Shown in pieces: positions 63,987-64,000 of a stretch of 64,000 nt of DNA. Under the pieces are notes generated by a model. It saw only the letters and a program-made list of their open reading frames with translations. It was not told the DNA's origin and searched no databases. The stretch is from positions 15,654,657-15,718,656 of the forward strand of contig NC_021677.1 of assembly GCF_000247815.1 (NCBI RefSeq). The letters run 5' to 3'. The DNA is from Ficedula albicollis (Eukaryota > Chordata > Aves > Passeriformes > Muscicapidae). Numbering within the stretch: the first letter of the stretch is position 1; the number at the start of each line of letters is the position of its first letter. The translations under genes were made by a program, and so were the position numbers.

Positions 63987-64000
63987 GCAGGAAGTGAACG

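Noticed and set aside
35856..64000. Exons of TH, the gene expected next on this side by mammalian order
   Set aside because: No stretch resembling the tyrosine hydroxylase regulatory or catalytic domains could be seen on either strand; it probably lies beyond the right edge.

Overview
The window is vertebrate, almost certainly avian, nuclear DNA. Two CR1 non-LTR retrotransposon copies with bird-type 3' ends are present (1-383 and about 9985-10725). Two genes could be recognised from their exons: TSPAN32 on the minus strand and ASCL2 on the plus strand. In mammals these genes are divergent neighbours in the 11p15.5 (TH-ASCL2-TSPAN32-CD81) block, and the same head-to-head arrangement is seen here. 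No bacterial-type genes, operons, CRISPR arrays or tRNA/rRNA genes were found. Nearly all short open frames are chance ORFs in introns and intergenic DNA.

Layout. Positions 1-26364 hold TSPAN32, reading right to left. Six coding exons (1 to 6) can be placed to the base, with consensus splice sites and consistent phase (549 nt, 183 codons). The remaining 3' exons lie left of the window. Its introns carry the CR1 copies, several two-copy minisatellites, and a GC-rich island with a 791-base pure-G block in intron 3. The first exon sits at the edge of a 689-bp near-perfect tandem duplication, so a 5'-truncated copy of exon 1 lies inside intron 1. Positions 26365-33280 are the divergent intergenic space, with a three-copy 153-169 bp tandem repeat and other simple repeats. 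Positions 33280-35860 are the ASCL2 CpG island. It contains an intact bHLH coding island of 70 codons, a short intron in the 3' region, and an AT-rich 3'UTR with a poly(A) signal. The rest of the coding exon is replaced by pure-G blocks. Positions 35860-64000 contain no recognisable exon. They hold a second GC-rich island at 55.8-57.2 kb, several tandem duplications (up to 1188 bp), purine/pyrimidine tracts and a few motif clusters that may be regulatory.

The most striking feature is six uninterrupted G runs (58 to 791 bases, 1978 bases in all), mostly inside GC-rich islands. At least two are flanked by direct repeats of the neighbouring sequence. I read these as base-calling or gap-filling artefacts that hide real GC-rich sequence, including most of the ASCL2 protein, and not as biology. 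The larger near-identical duplications may be genuine or may be overlapping contig ends joined without merging. I did not find a new biological system. The strongest points for follow-up are the hidden ASCL2 sequence, the TSPAN32 exon-1 duplication, and the unexplained GC island nested in TSPAN32 intron 3.
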